NCBI RefSeq assembly: GCF_901709675.1 | Contig: NC_051087.1 | Location: 17,362,067-17,426,066 of the forward strand | Reading direction: 5' to 3' | DNA: 64,000 nt | Origin: Syngnathus acus | Taxonomy: Eukaryota; Chordata; Actinopteri; Syngnathiformes; Syngnathidae | Shown here: one piece after another, positions 53,340 through 62,579 of the stretch | Position numbering within the stretch: the first letter of the stretch is position 1 | Layout: every line of letters begins with the position of its first letter | Notes under the pieces: model-generated | The model's database searches: none | What the model was told of the DNA's origin: nothing | The model's input: only the letters and a program-made list of their open reading frames with translations | Made by a program: the position numbers and the translations under genes

Positions 53340-54056
53340 TCAATGTTGGTTGTTGGCTTTTACCAACAGGTAGATCTTGCTGATGGGCCGTAAGAGCTGG
53401 TTGGTTCTAGTTTGCAGTCTCACAGAACGAACAAGGCCCTTGGAATCTGCTATGGCTTCGATTACTCTTCCGATCACCCATGAGCCTCGCGGTGCTGTAG
53501 GATCAGCTATCACAACAATGTCTCCCACACCAAAGTTGGGCCTGATGCGGGACCATTTGGATCGTTCTTGCATGAGTGGAACATATTCCCGTATCCACCG
53601 TGTCCAGAAAAGATCTGCGATATACTGTGTTTGCCGCCATCGCCTTCGGGCGTACAAGTCTTCCTGTTTGAATGTTCCTGGTGGAAGCACGGGCTGGACC
53701 TTTAGCTGCAGTAGGTGATTAGGCGTCAGTGGTTCCAAGTCATTAGGGTCACTGGAAACGGTTGTCAAAGGACGGCTGTTCAGGATGGATTCAACCTCGC
53801 ACATTACTGTTACTAAACCTTCATCATCCAAAGACTGCTGGTTTGTGATGGAGGATAATATCCTTTTCACCATTCTTATTATGCGCTCCCAGATGCCTCC
53901 ATGGTGTGCACCGGCTGGAGGATTGAACGTCCACTTGACACCTTTCTGGATAAGACTACGCTCAATTTGATCCATGTTCCATCATTTCAGTGCTTCCCGT
54001 AGCTCCTTTTCAGCAGAGATCAAATTAGTTCCATTGTCCGACCTTAATTCTTTCAC
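53340..54056 (-). pseudogene. BEL pol, C-terminal part of integrase, after two nonsense codons
   Basis: Same frame as the 1085-codon pol ORF. Downstream of the TAA at 54057-54059 the second integrase Asp (RSDNGTNLI) is readable, then a TGA follows at 53988-53990. After that 53340-53975 is open, with the catalytic Glu region (NPPAGAHHGGIWERIIRMVK), the RPLTTVSSDPNDLEPLTPNH block, and the BEL-type C-terminal domain (VGDIVVIADPTAPRGSWVIG, RTNQLLRPISKIYLL). Both stops are consistent with C-to-T changes. With readthrough the integrase would be otherwise complete. Confidence 0.85.
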
Positions 54057-57000
54057 TTAGCCTCTTCTGGCTATGAAGCGCCTAAACGCATTCACGCAAG
54101 AGTCTGTATCCAATGAGTGTGCTACTTCCAAATGGACTGCTCTAGTAGTCAGGCAAGTAAATAGCACGCCATAACGTTTTGCCATGCCACGCCCTCTTCT
54201 CACCTCTATTGGTCCAAAGTAATCCACTCCAACATGTGAGAATGGAGGGAGGTCAGGGGTCAAACGATCAATTGGCAGATCGGCCATCTTTTGTTCACCT
54301 GCACGTGCAAAGTTCCGCCTGCAGGGGACACAATTGTTCACAATTTCCCTTGCAAGAGAATTTGCACAAGGAATCCAATATTTTTGCCTTAAACTTGCCA
54401 AGATGTGATTTCTGCCACAATGGCCAACTTGCTGATGAATGTGTTGAAGCAGAAGCTCAGAAACGTGATGCCTTTTAGGCAAGATAGCTGGATGTTTCGG
54501 TACCTCTGGCATAGCCATCCTGCTCAGGCGACCACCAACCCTCAATAAGCCATGGTCAAGGACTGGGTCCAGTCTGAAGATGGAGCTTTTCCGGTTGACA
54601 TTCCTTCCGTTGTGCAAGCATGCCATCTCCTGTGGAAATCCTTGATTTTGGCAGAACTTCACAATGGCTTCTTCTGCCTCTTCCAGGTCTTGAACAGAGA
54701 GTGTCTTAGGGCCAGCCATGTCTGCCTTTAAGGCCCCCTTTCTTTTGAGAACACATTGTGTGAGCAAACTCTTCAGCTTTAGGAACCAGGCAACGGCTCT
54801 TCTGAGTTTACTCCAAGTGGAGAAGTAATTCAGCAACACACTAGTTGGATCATGGGTACTGGCTAACGTGGCATGTACTTGAACTTCTCTTCTCAATTCT
54901 GAGTCATCTGGAGGAATAGCAAGGTCGACAGGTACGTTGGGCCAGTGCTGGGTTAAGTCTTTCAGGAATTTGGGACCATTGATCCAGTTGTTGCCTTTCA
55001 GAAAGTCTGCAGTGTTTAATCCGCGGGATGCATAGTCTGCTGGGTTCAATTTTCCAGGAACGTGTTTCCACTGTAATACATCAGACCTGCTTCTGATTGC
55101 ATTTACACGATTTGCAACAAATGTGTGAAATCGTCTATTGTCATTCTTTATGTATTTCAACACTGTCGTACTGTCTGTCCAAAACACGGATGGTTCCAAG
55201 TCGATTTTTAATTCATCTACGAGCATCCCTTCTACACGAACTGCCAGCACTGCAGCAGTCAGCTCCAGACGTGGGATTGTCATAAATTTCAACGGTGCCA
55301 CTCTTGATTTCCCTATCACAAACTTCACATGTACCTGCTCCTTACTGCTGACCAACCTCAGATACGTCACCATGCCATATCCTACTTCACTTGCATCGCA
55401 AAAGTGGTGCAATTGTGCATGTTCAACTTTTCCAAAGTTCTTTGGTTTGAAACTGCGGGTGATGTTGAAGGCTGTAAGAGTCCGAAGGCTATGCAGCCAA
55501 GGTTTCCAGGATTGTGCATGAGTGTTCGGTATGTCTTCGTCCCAGGTAAGGTTCAGCCTGCAAAATTCCTGCAACAGATGTTTTGCTGGAAAAGTCACTG
55601 GGGCAAGAAATCCTAGCGGGTCATAGATTGAACTAACCGTGGACAGGATGCCTCGCCTGGTGCATGGTTGCTCTTTGAGAGCCACGTGGAATTTGAAGAC
55701 GTCATCTTCTGCACTCCAGTGCACACCAAGGGTCCTTTCTAGTGGCAGGTCGTCCAGGTCTAGGTCCAAGTCCTTCACTCCCTTAGCCCTTTCACATTCA
55801 GGAATGTGGACCAAGACGTTTCGGCTGTTACTGGACCACTTGGTGAGATTGAAACCTCCTGCTGCACACAGAGCTTTCAACTCCTTGCACTGTTGAATGG
55901 CATCGGTCTCTGTATCCACGGACTTCAGCAAATCATCAACATAGAAGTTGTTGAGGACTGTGTTCACTGCTTCAGCTGAAAAGCTGCCTTTGTTATCCTC
56001 AGCTGTCCTCTTTAAGGCATAACTGGCACAACTGGCTGATGATGTTGCGCCGAAGATGTGCACTGTCATCCTGTATTCCATGAGAGGCCGAGACGTGTTG
56101 CCATCCTCCCACCACAAGAAGCGCAAAAAGTCAACATGCTCTGGTGGTATCTTTACCTGATAATACATCTTCTCTACATCTGCCAGTATGGCTACATTCC
56201 CATGACAGAAACGTAGCAGGACACCAATTAAGGAGTTTGTAAGATTTGGGCCCTTCAAGAGTTCATTGTTGAGAGATGTTCCTTGGTAAGATGCGGAGCA
56301 ATCAAAAACCACTCGCAAGTTTCCTTTTTTGGGATGACGTACTCCATGGTGGGGTATGTACCAGCCTTTGCCATTCTGTATTGGCTCTTCCTGGTTTGGT
56401 ACGAGTTCAGCATGTCCACATTTCACCATGGTGTTCATGAACAATGCGTATTCTTCCCAAAAAATGGTGTTCCTTCCAAACTTGCGCCTCAAAGGCTCAG
56501 CCCGCTGCGCTGCCATCATACGGTTGTTGGGCATTCTGGGATGTCCTTTAAATGGCAGCGGCAATTGATAGTGTCCATCTTGTACTTTGACTGAGGTGTT
56601 CATTATGTTTAGAAATCTCAGATCCTCTTGAGACATTTCTTCCTTTTCATATGCACTCTCCGGAAAGTCATGGTTGAGTTGCTGCACCAGAAGGTCACGT
56701 ACAATTTCCACAGAAATCCGATTGGTGTAAACATATGGCTTGCCTTGCTTACTCAGACTTGTGTGCTCATCATGAAGGAGACCACTGACAACCCAGCCCA
56801 GCAGGGTTTTGGTTGCAAAAGGTCCATTGCCGTTACTATTAATCACCCTCCATGGCTCCATGAGTTTGGGCACATTTGTTCCAATCAAGAGATCGATGTC
56901 AGCATCAATGGTAGGCAGAAATACATCCTTCAAGTGTGGCCATTTCTTCACATCCTTCTGCTTTGGTATGTGGCCTTTGCTGACTGGGATTTCTTTCTGT

Positions 57001-57314
57001 GTGTAAACATCAGGCAGTCCATAGAACAATTTCCCTTCCAGACTGCTTACTTCTAAGCCGCTGACGACGATGCTGTCGGTGGGTTTTTCTTGACCCATAG
57101 TTCGCAAAAGGATCCTGTGATTTCTTCCTCTTGCATTTAGACGTCGTCGGAGACTCTCAGTGCAAAATGTGGCGGAGCTGCCTGGATCAAGGAATGCATA
57201 CGTCTGGACAACATGGTTGGACTTACTCAGCTTCACTTGAACGGGTACAATAGCTAAAGGTGCAATGATCGTCACTGGATCCAATGCTTCCATTTTCCAG
57301 TGAGACCAATCCAC
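54057..57314 (-). CDS. BEL/Pao pol: protease, reverse transcriptase, RNase H, integrase start
   Basis: 1085 codons. Protease with D-P-G at residues 43-45 (FLDPGSSATFCTESL), the usual BEL variant of D-S/T-G. Linker to residue 250. RT: LPLPFKGHPRMPNNRMMAAQ, D379 (AILADVEKMYYQVKI), Y458-V-D-D461 (NNFYVDDLLKSV). RNase H of Pao type: D640 (HHFCDASEVGYGM), E near 684 (IPRLELTAAVLA), D714 (FWTDSTTVLKYI). Integrase zinc domain (IHQQVGHCGRNHIL, NNCVPCRRNFA) and first Asp (HVGVDYFGPIEVRRG). The frame ends in TAA at 54057-54059 within the integrase. Its start overlaps the end of gag in the +1 frame. Role: polyprotein processing, cDNA synthesis, integration. Confidence 0.93.
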   Translation of the reverse strand: MDWSHWKMEALDPVTIIAPLAIVPVQVKLSKSNHVVQTYAFLDPGSSATFCTESLRRRLNARGRNHRILLRTMGQEKPTDSIVVSGLEVSSLEGKLFYGLPDVYTQKEIPVSKGHIPKQKDVKKWPHLKDVFLPTIDADIDLLIGTNVPKLMEPWRVINSNGNGPFATKTLLGWVVSGLLHDEHTSLSKQGKPYVYTNRISVEIVRDLLVQQLNHDFPESAYEKEEMSQEDLRFLNIMNTSVKVQDGHYQLPLPFKGHPRMPNNRMMAAQRAEPLRRKFGRNTIFWEEYALFMNTMVKCGHAELVPNQEEPIQNGKGWYIPHHGVRHPKKGNLRVVFDCSASYQGTSLNNELLKGPNLTNSLIGVLLRFCHGNVAILADVEKMYYQVKIPPEHVDFLRFLWWEDGNTSRPLMEYRMTVHIFGATSSASCASYALKRTAEDNKGSFSAEAVNTVLNNFYVDDLLKSVDTETDAIQQCKELKALCAAGGFNLTKWSSNSRNVLVHIPECERAKGVKDLDLDLDDLPLERTLGVHWSAEDDVFKFHVALKEQPCTRRGILSTVSSIYDPLGFLAPVTFPAKHLLQEFCRLNLTWDEDIPNTHAQSWKPWLHSLRTLTAFNITRSFKPKNFGKVEHAQLHHFCDASEVGYGMVTYLRLVSSKEQVHVKFVIGKSRVAPLKFMTIPRLELTAAVLAVRVEGMLVDELKIDLEPSVFWTDSTTVLKYIKNDNRRFHTFVANRVNAIRSRSDVLQWKHVPGKLNPADYASRGLNTADFLKGNNWINGPKFLKDLTQHWPNVPVDLAIPPDDSELRREVQVHATLASTHDPTSVLLNYFSTWSKLRRAVAWFLKLKSLLTQCVLKRKGALKADMAGPKTLSVQDLEEAEEAIVKFCQNQGFPQEMACLHNGRNVNRKSSIFRLDPVLDHGLLRVGGRLSRMAMPEVPKHPAILPKRHHVSELLLQHIHQQVGHCGRNHILASLRQKYWIPCANSLAREIVNNCVPCRRNFARAGEQKMADLPIDRLTPDLPPFSHVGVDYFGPIEVRRGRGMAKRYGVLFTCLTTRAVHLEVAHSLDTDSCVNAFRRFIARRG

Positions 57315-59397
57315 TATTTATTGCCATTTCAGATCCACTGGGGTTCCCCTTGTGGTCTGTGATTCCATCAGCTGTCCTTTGAATATGCAGTATGTCTGGA
57401 TGCCTTTTAGAACACACAGAACAAGTAAGGCGCCGTTTACAATCTTTGCTCAAGTGGCCCTTTACCAAACAGCCAAAACAGACACCTTTTCTCTTCAAAA
57501 TTTCAACACGCTCTTCATGTGTCTTAGAGAGCAACTCTTTACATGAAGTCAATGAATGCGTTTCATTACAAATCGCACAACTGCTTGTAACAGGAGACTT
57601 GTTATTAGCAGATTGTTGCTTGGGGACATCATTTTTGGCCGAGGCGGAAGTATTTGCCACAGCAGTTACAAAACTACCTTTGGTTTTAAATGGAAGCTTG
57701 GAATCTGATGTGGGTTTAGGTTGCAGGAACTTCTTTGTAGAAAGTGGCTGTTGGATGTCACCAAAGAGAGGATCTTGCATGATCCTGGCGTGTCGTTCAA
57801 TAAAGGTAACCAGGTCAGAAAAGGTAGCCTTGGTTTGTCTCTGCTCCATGATGTCAAATGCTCTTGACCGCCATCTTTCCCTCAACTTAATAGGAAGCTT
57901 TGAGACAAGAAGCCTCAGGTTAGAGGGTAGACTAAGCTCCTCCATATCCTGCAGACTTCGAGACAGGTTGCAGCATGCTCGAAGGAAGAGTGCATAACTG
58001 TACAATGCCTTTCCGTCTTCTGCCTTAATGGTGCTCCAGTTCATGGCTTTCTCCATGTATGCATTAGTAAGCTTTATCTTGTCACCGTAATGGTACTCCA
58101 GCAATCGTTTAGCCTCTGCATACCCATCACCTGCACTCATATGCAAACAGCTTCTTACCAGTTCCTTTGATTGGCCAGAAGTGTATTGCTCCAGGTAATA
58201 CAAGCGGTCTTGATTACTTATAGCCTTATTTTCAATTCCATGCACGAATGCTTGCATAAAAGGCCTAAAGTTCAAAGGTTCCCCATCAAAAACAGGTATA
58301 TCCCTAGTGGGAAGCAAAGATAACCGCTGTTGCTGCATAAAGAGGTTTGCAATGTCACTTAAACCGCTATTCGTAATTGGCTGTGCAGAGTGTGAGGTTA
58401 GACTAGCTGCTGCTGTCATGAGGGCAGGGGTGGCTACTACCACAGTGGGAGCAGAGGTAGCTGCTACCATATTGGGAGTGGAAGCAGCAGCCGTAGGAAT
58501 GGAAGGGGCTGCTACACCGGCTGTTATGGAGGGGGCAGCTGTAGTCTGAGGTTGCTTAGAAGGTAATTGATAGGGGAATTGGGTTTGTCTTTGTGCTGTA
58601 AGCATTTGAAGAGGAGTCTTGGGGACGGTGTGTATATTTGCATATTCAATTGAAATCTCCGGTTCTATATAAGTTTCCTTTCCATGCGCCTCCAGGTAAG
58701 AATTCATGCTATCCATGGGTTCTGATCGACAAACAGAGCCTCCTTTTATTTCTATTTGTTTTTCGTAATTCTCCAAAACCTTCACTTTTGCATTTGCTGC
58801 AGCAATGTCAATTTCTATGGCGCTCTGTTCTATTTCACCTTGGAGTTGCATCCTTTGCAGCTCAAGAGCGTGTTTTTTCTTTAGCCCAGCAGCACGTTCC
58901 AGAAGAGCTGCCTTTTCTGCTTCAATCTTTACACGAGCTGATGACAGTGATGATGCCCCTGACTTAGAAGAACTCCCTGACTTTCTGGATGTGTTAGAAG
59001 CACTGTCCATAGGGGTGATAACAGGTGATGGCTGAGACAGACTGCCTTTGAATGTCTGTGCATTTTCAAGAAAATATAAGAAAGACTTCTTTTTTGGTTC
59101 ATACCATTGGACATGATCTTCTTGCCTTTCGTAACCAGCCAACATGTCTTGCACCAACACGTGAGCTTTGTCAAATTCATCCAGTGCATCAATAAGATCT
59201 TTAATGCCTTTGTCTATATCAGCAACGCTGGCATTATCCATAAATTGCTTTAACTCATTTAGTTTTCTTGTGCAAAAACTTTTTCCCTTTCGGGTTGCAA
59301 TGTGCTGCCTCAACAGCTGTTCAGCCATGATTTGCACATTAACATCCTCTGTGTGAGAACGAGCAACTTCAACTTCAGGTGACTCAGACCGAGACAT
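57223..59397 (-). CDS. BEL/Pao gag
   Basis: 724 codons, intact. The N-terminus (residues 1-120) is an acidic/helical segment (KLNELKQFMDNASVADIDKG), followed by a charged coiled-coil-like stretch around 155-220. Residues about 270-345 are a Pro/Ala/Thr linker. The capsid-like DUF1759-type domain at about 360-560 shows RDIPVFDGEPLNFRPFMQAF, YYLEQYTSGQSKELVRSCLH and AKRLLEYHYGDKIKLTNAYM. Near the C-terminus are three zinc-binding clusters (CAICNETHSLTSC, CFGCLVKGHLSKDC, CSVCSKRHPDILH). BEL elements often have one gag-pol frame; here pol is +1 to gag, and the change falls in a T-run near 57255, so a single-base indel is likelier than programmed shifting. Confidence 0.93.
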   Translation of the reverse strand: MSRSESPEVEVARSHTEDVNVQIMAEQLLRQHIATRKGKSFCTRKLNELKQFMDNASVADIDKGIKDLIDALDEFDKAHVLVQDMLAGYERQEDHVQWYEPKKKSFLYFLENAQTFKGSLSQPSPVITPMDSASNTSRKSGSSSKSGASSLSSARVKIEAEKAALLERAAGLKKKHALELQRMQLQGEIEQSAIEIDIAAANAKVKVLENYEKQIEIKGGSVCRSEPMDSMNSYLEAHGKETYIEPEISIEYANIHTVPKTPLQMLTAQRQTQFPYQLPSKQPQTTAAPSITAGVAAPSIPTAAASTPNMVAATSAPTVVVATPALMTAAASLTSHSAQPITNSGLSDIANLFMQQQRLSLLPTRDIPVFDGEPLNFRPFMQAFVHGIENKAISNQDRLYYLEQYTSGQSKELVRSCLHMSAGDGYAEAKRLLEYHYGDKIKLTNAYMEKAMNWSTIKAEDGKALYSYALFLRACCNLSRSLQDMEELSLPSNLRLLVSKLPIKLRERWRSRAFDIMEQRQTKATFSDLVTFIERHARIMQDPLFGDIQQPLSTKKFLQPKPTSDSKLPFKTKGSFVTAVANTSASAKNDVPKQQSANNKSPVTSSCAICNETHSLTSCKELLSKTHEERVEILKRKGVCFGCLVKGHLSKDCKRRLTCSVCSKRHPDILHIQRTADGITDHKGNPSGSEMAINSGLVSLENGSIGSSDDHCTFSYCTRSSEAE

Positions 59398-59590
59398 CTT
59401 CCAACAATTTCAATTGAAGTGATGATAACACCGGAAATTCCACTTAAATGCAAGGATGTGTTCCAAAATCCAGTATGTCCAAGTGTGTGGCTACACACAA
59501 TTCAAATAAATCCACATCCCATTGTCAAACAAATCCTATTTCAAGTTGGGTTTCCATGTTTTAAGCACTTCATGAAAGTTTTTTACTTAT
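59398..59590 (-). other. BEL 5' leader and primer-site region
   Basis: Between the gag ATG and the 5' LTR. No convincing tRNA-complementary primer site was recognised. Confidence 0.5.
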
Positions 59591-60220
59591 TGTCAGTTTC
59601 AGTTCAGTTTAAATTTCAAAGGTTAGATGTTGTATAGTTCTTGTCACACGCTTATCTTAAAACACTGTGTACAGCTGTTGCTCATACCCTTTTGAAGGTG
59701 GAGGTAGAATGTCCAAATGGAGGCAAGCAGGCATGCAGGCCGAGGTAGAGAGGCAATGGCAGGCAGGCAGGCCGAGGGAGAGAGGCAATGGCAGGCAGGC
59801 AAAGGTGGTAGGCCAAGCAAGGATAGGGGGGAGAGGGAATGGCAGGCAGGCAAACAGGTGGCACACAGGTACAAATCCAAATTGTTTGTAAATCAACTAA
59901 GGTTTCAACATAAAGGGTTCAAAGAAGTAAACTAAAGTTTGGTTTCTAAATTCCAAGTTTCAAGTTCCAAAAACTACAAGCCTGGAGCAGACTTGAAGTA
60001 GCTTGAAGCGGGCTTTTTAGCGGTAAAAAACTGTCACTACTGTCTTCCTTCCTTGTCTAACTGAGACTGACTACCAAGTGGGAGCAGCCTATTTATTTCC
60101 CTGATCAGGTGACTGATCAGGTGACCAAAGGCTTTGTCAAATAAAGGTCCATGGCCCAAGGCCAGCGAATCTTAAACAAAAATAAGAATTTAAGCTAAGG
60201 TAACTAAATTGGCTCCAACA
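59591..60220 (-). repeat. 5' LTR of the BEL element
   Basis: 630 bp, same ends as 52521-53152. Confidence 0.95.
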
Positions 60221-60656
60221 ATCATCATCATCATCAAAAGGTCATTAAGCTATTCAGGCAATAATCCCAAGAACATTTGTTATTTCAAAGTGCACAAAAA
60301 TACATATAAGATCATGAAGTTATTCGGAAGACATTTCTCTTTACCATTTAGTCGATCACAAATCAAAAAAATGTCTAGTTACGTCTTCTTTGAAACTGAA
60401 AAATTTTCTTCTTTATTGATTTATCGTGTAGTCATGCTTAAAGTGTGTCTTTTATTGATTCAATGTGTGACTATATTTGTATGCTTATGTACTTTAATCA
60501 ATGGGGTGTGATCATCTCTCTTTTTGTAGCTAGGCGGGAGTTTTTGGAACCCATTTTCTTCAGTTATCATACTGTCAGAAACGAACACCTTTTAATTTAC
60601 CATGTGTATTGCGGGTGATTCTGGAACGCATCTCTCGCAATAAACAATCGACCACT
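60221..60656. other. Non-coding gap
   Basis: Starts with five ATC units; nothing else recognised. Confidence 0.4.
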
Positions 60657-61075
60657 TGTCATGTGCGGAATAGAGCAGGGTGACCAAATGCAGCTTGGAC
60701 CAGGGTTTATTGAAGGGAATACGGTGATGGAGGAGAGGATGAGGGGAACAAACAGGCAGGAGAACATGGCAGCACTAACAGGGAGGCAAACAGGCAGGAA
60801 CAAAGAAAAACAGGAACTAACAGGAAGGAGACAAACACGACGATCTGACGGAGTGGCACGTCGACAGGGCTTGAATAGCACACGGGTAACAAGGGGCAGG
60901 TGACCGTGATTACGCTGATTACAAATAGGACAGGCGGGGAGGGGCGAATGCACAGACGCGGGACAGAGACGTGAACGGAACCCATCACAACAAACACTGA
61001 CACACGAGGCTCGGAGGAGGAAACGTGGATAAGCTCCACTGCATGTGGCGATCGGCGCCACCGAGGAGTGGATAC
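60657..61075 (-). mobile_element. Solo LTR, probably Ty3/Gypsy type
   Basis: On the minus strand a GC-balanced region rich in CCTGTTTG/CCTGTTAGTTCC repeats has a TATA-like CTATTCAAGCCCTG and a polyadenylation motif CAATAAACCCTGGTC. It ends CTATTCCGCACATGACA. This pattern is typical of fish Ty3 LTRs. The 5' edge is uncertain, and no coding region or partner LTR lies nearby. Confidence 0.55.
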
Positions 61076-61207
61076 GTGATAGCATTGTATTAGATTTTAT
61101 GAATAAATGCACTTGTCTTGTAACTACAACATTAATGTAAACTAAGTAAGTGTAAGAAAGATTATTATAATAACTGACAAAAGCAAAAAAAAAAAATTTA
61201 AAGGCAT
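61076..61207. other. Short gap
   Basis: Nothing recognised. Confidence 0.4.
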
Positions 61208-62203
61208 ATGGAATGTTTTAAATGGCATTGTGAGAAATGGGTCCAAAACTATCCAAAGTACTTCACTGAAAATAACAAGACTATAAATCATATGAAGGAT
61301 GTAGTGAATGGTTATAACAAATTCTTTGTTGATGTTGGACCAGATTTAGCAGCAAAAATAAGGGTTCCTGAGAACTCACATGGTAGGGACTTTGAAGATA
61401 TGAGGAACAGAAACCCAAATAAAAAAAATTCTATGTGCACTCAAGGAGGAAGAAATTTTGGAGCTAGCAAAGAAATTTAAAAACAAATCCTCTACCGACT
61501 GGAATGATCGACATGACAGTACAAACAGTCATGGAAGGGTTAGGGTCAATATTAGGTCCGACACTATTCTTATTGTCCATCAATGACATCTGTAAAGTTT
61601 CACAAATTCTGAGATTTGTTCGATTTGCAGATGATACCAATATTTTTTGCTCAGGTGAGAATTTGCAGCAGACTTTGGAGACAATCACAGCTGAAATAAA
61701 CAAACTGAAATGATGGTTCGACAAAATTAAATGATCATTAAATCCAAGCAAAACAAAGATTGTTACTTGGATGACACAAAACAGAATGCAATGTAAAATT
61801 GTTAATTAATATCAGTAAAATAGAAAGGGTACAGGAAGTTAAATTTCTTGGTATGATTTTAGATAAAGTCTGCTGGAAACCTCATGTAGAATACACACGA
61901 CCAAAACTAGCGAAGTGTTTGGGAATTCTGTATAAAACAAACATTCTGGATTCTAAGTCATTACACACCCTTTATTATTCATTATTTCTGCCATATCTGA
62001 CGTACTGTGTTGAAGTTTGGGGAAACACCTATGAAACCAAACTACAGCCGATATGCACAATACAGAAAAGAGAAATAAGGACAATACACAAAACAGGATA
62101 CAGAGATCACACAAACCCACTATTCATAAAATCGCATTTGCTAACATTTATGGACCTGGTCAAATTCAGAAAAAAAGTAGGGGAGGGGAGTTCGTGGCTG
62201 TAG
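61208..62203 (+). pseudogene. LINE RT fragment (jockey superfamily), broken
   Basis: 61208-61480 holds a linker region (PKYFTENNKTINHMKDVVNG, YNKFFVDVGPDLAAKI). After a deletion, 61500-61715 carries the palm (GSILGPTLFLLSINDICKVS, RFVRFADDTNIFCSGENLQQ) with an intact FADD. A stop follows at about 61711. 61799-62203 is the thumb and C-terminus (VKFLGMILDKVCWKPHVEYT, YLTYCVEVWGNTYETKL, HTNPLFIKSHLLTF). Different family from the other LINEs in this window. Fingers are missing, so inactive. Confidence 0.8.
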
Positions 62204-62428
62204 CAACGCTGTTTAGCTAATGAATGTAGTGTGGTGCAAGCCGACAGTGACCCCGGCAGTCAGGTTTCAGTTTCTGTCCTCTTCCTCGTCAACCGGTTGG
62301 CTTCTCCACTGTTGGCTGACACTTCCTCGGCTGTGGTTAGGGAGATATCTCGAAGCGTGCTGAGTGTTGTTTTCCTGTGAAACAATGCAACTAGAGTTTC
62401 TTTTCTTGTCAAACTAACACAACATACT
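62204..62428. other. Short gap
   Basis: No feature recognised. Confidence 0.4.
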
Positions 62429-62579
62429 AGGGTTGGGAAGATTCACCGATATGCATCGGAAAATCGATACGACCTGTAAGATGCAGTTGCATCGATTTGC
62501 AAACGTCTGCATCGGTAAAAACGCACAAAAACTCGAGATGCATTGTATCTAAATTATTTGCATCGATAAAAATCGATTA
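62429..62579. mobile_element. hAT-like left end, truncated
   Basis: TAGGGTTGGGAAGATTCACC followed by dense GCATCGAT motifs resembles the hAT end at 37390. It is cut by the TIR element at 62580. Confidence 0.6.

Larger units (their letters stand above)
52521..60220 (-). mobile_element. BEL/Pao LTR retrotransposon, complete, young
   Basis: 7.7-kb element on the minus strand with LTRs 52521-53152 and 59591-60220 that differ at only a few sites, long gag (724 codons) and pol (1085 codons plus a continuation). A solo LTR of the same family is at 4750-5385. No target duplication is visible (left flank TTGTGAG, right flank ATCATCA). No envelope-like ORF. Confidence 0.95.

Noticed and set aside
52521-60220. 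Envelope gene in the BEL or CsRn1 elements
   Set aside because: The space after pol to the 3' LTR is under 200 bp in both, so no envelope-like ORF exists.
60597-61112. 171-codon minus-strand ORF with hydrophobic Cys-rich runs
   Set aside because: Covers the LTR with its TATA-like and AATAAA signals; no recognised domain, and open by composition.
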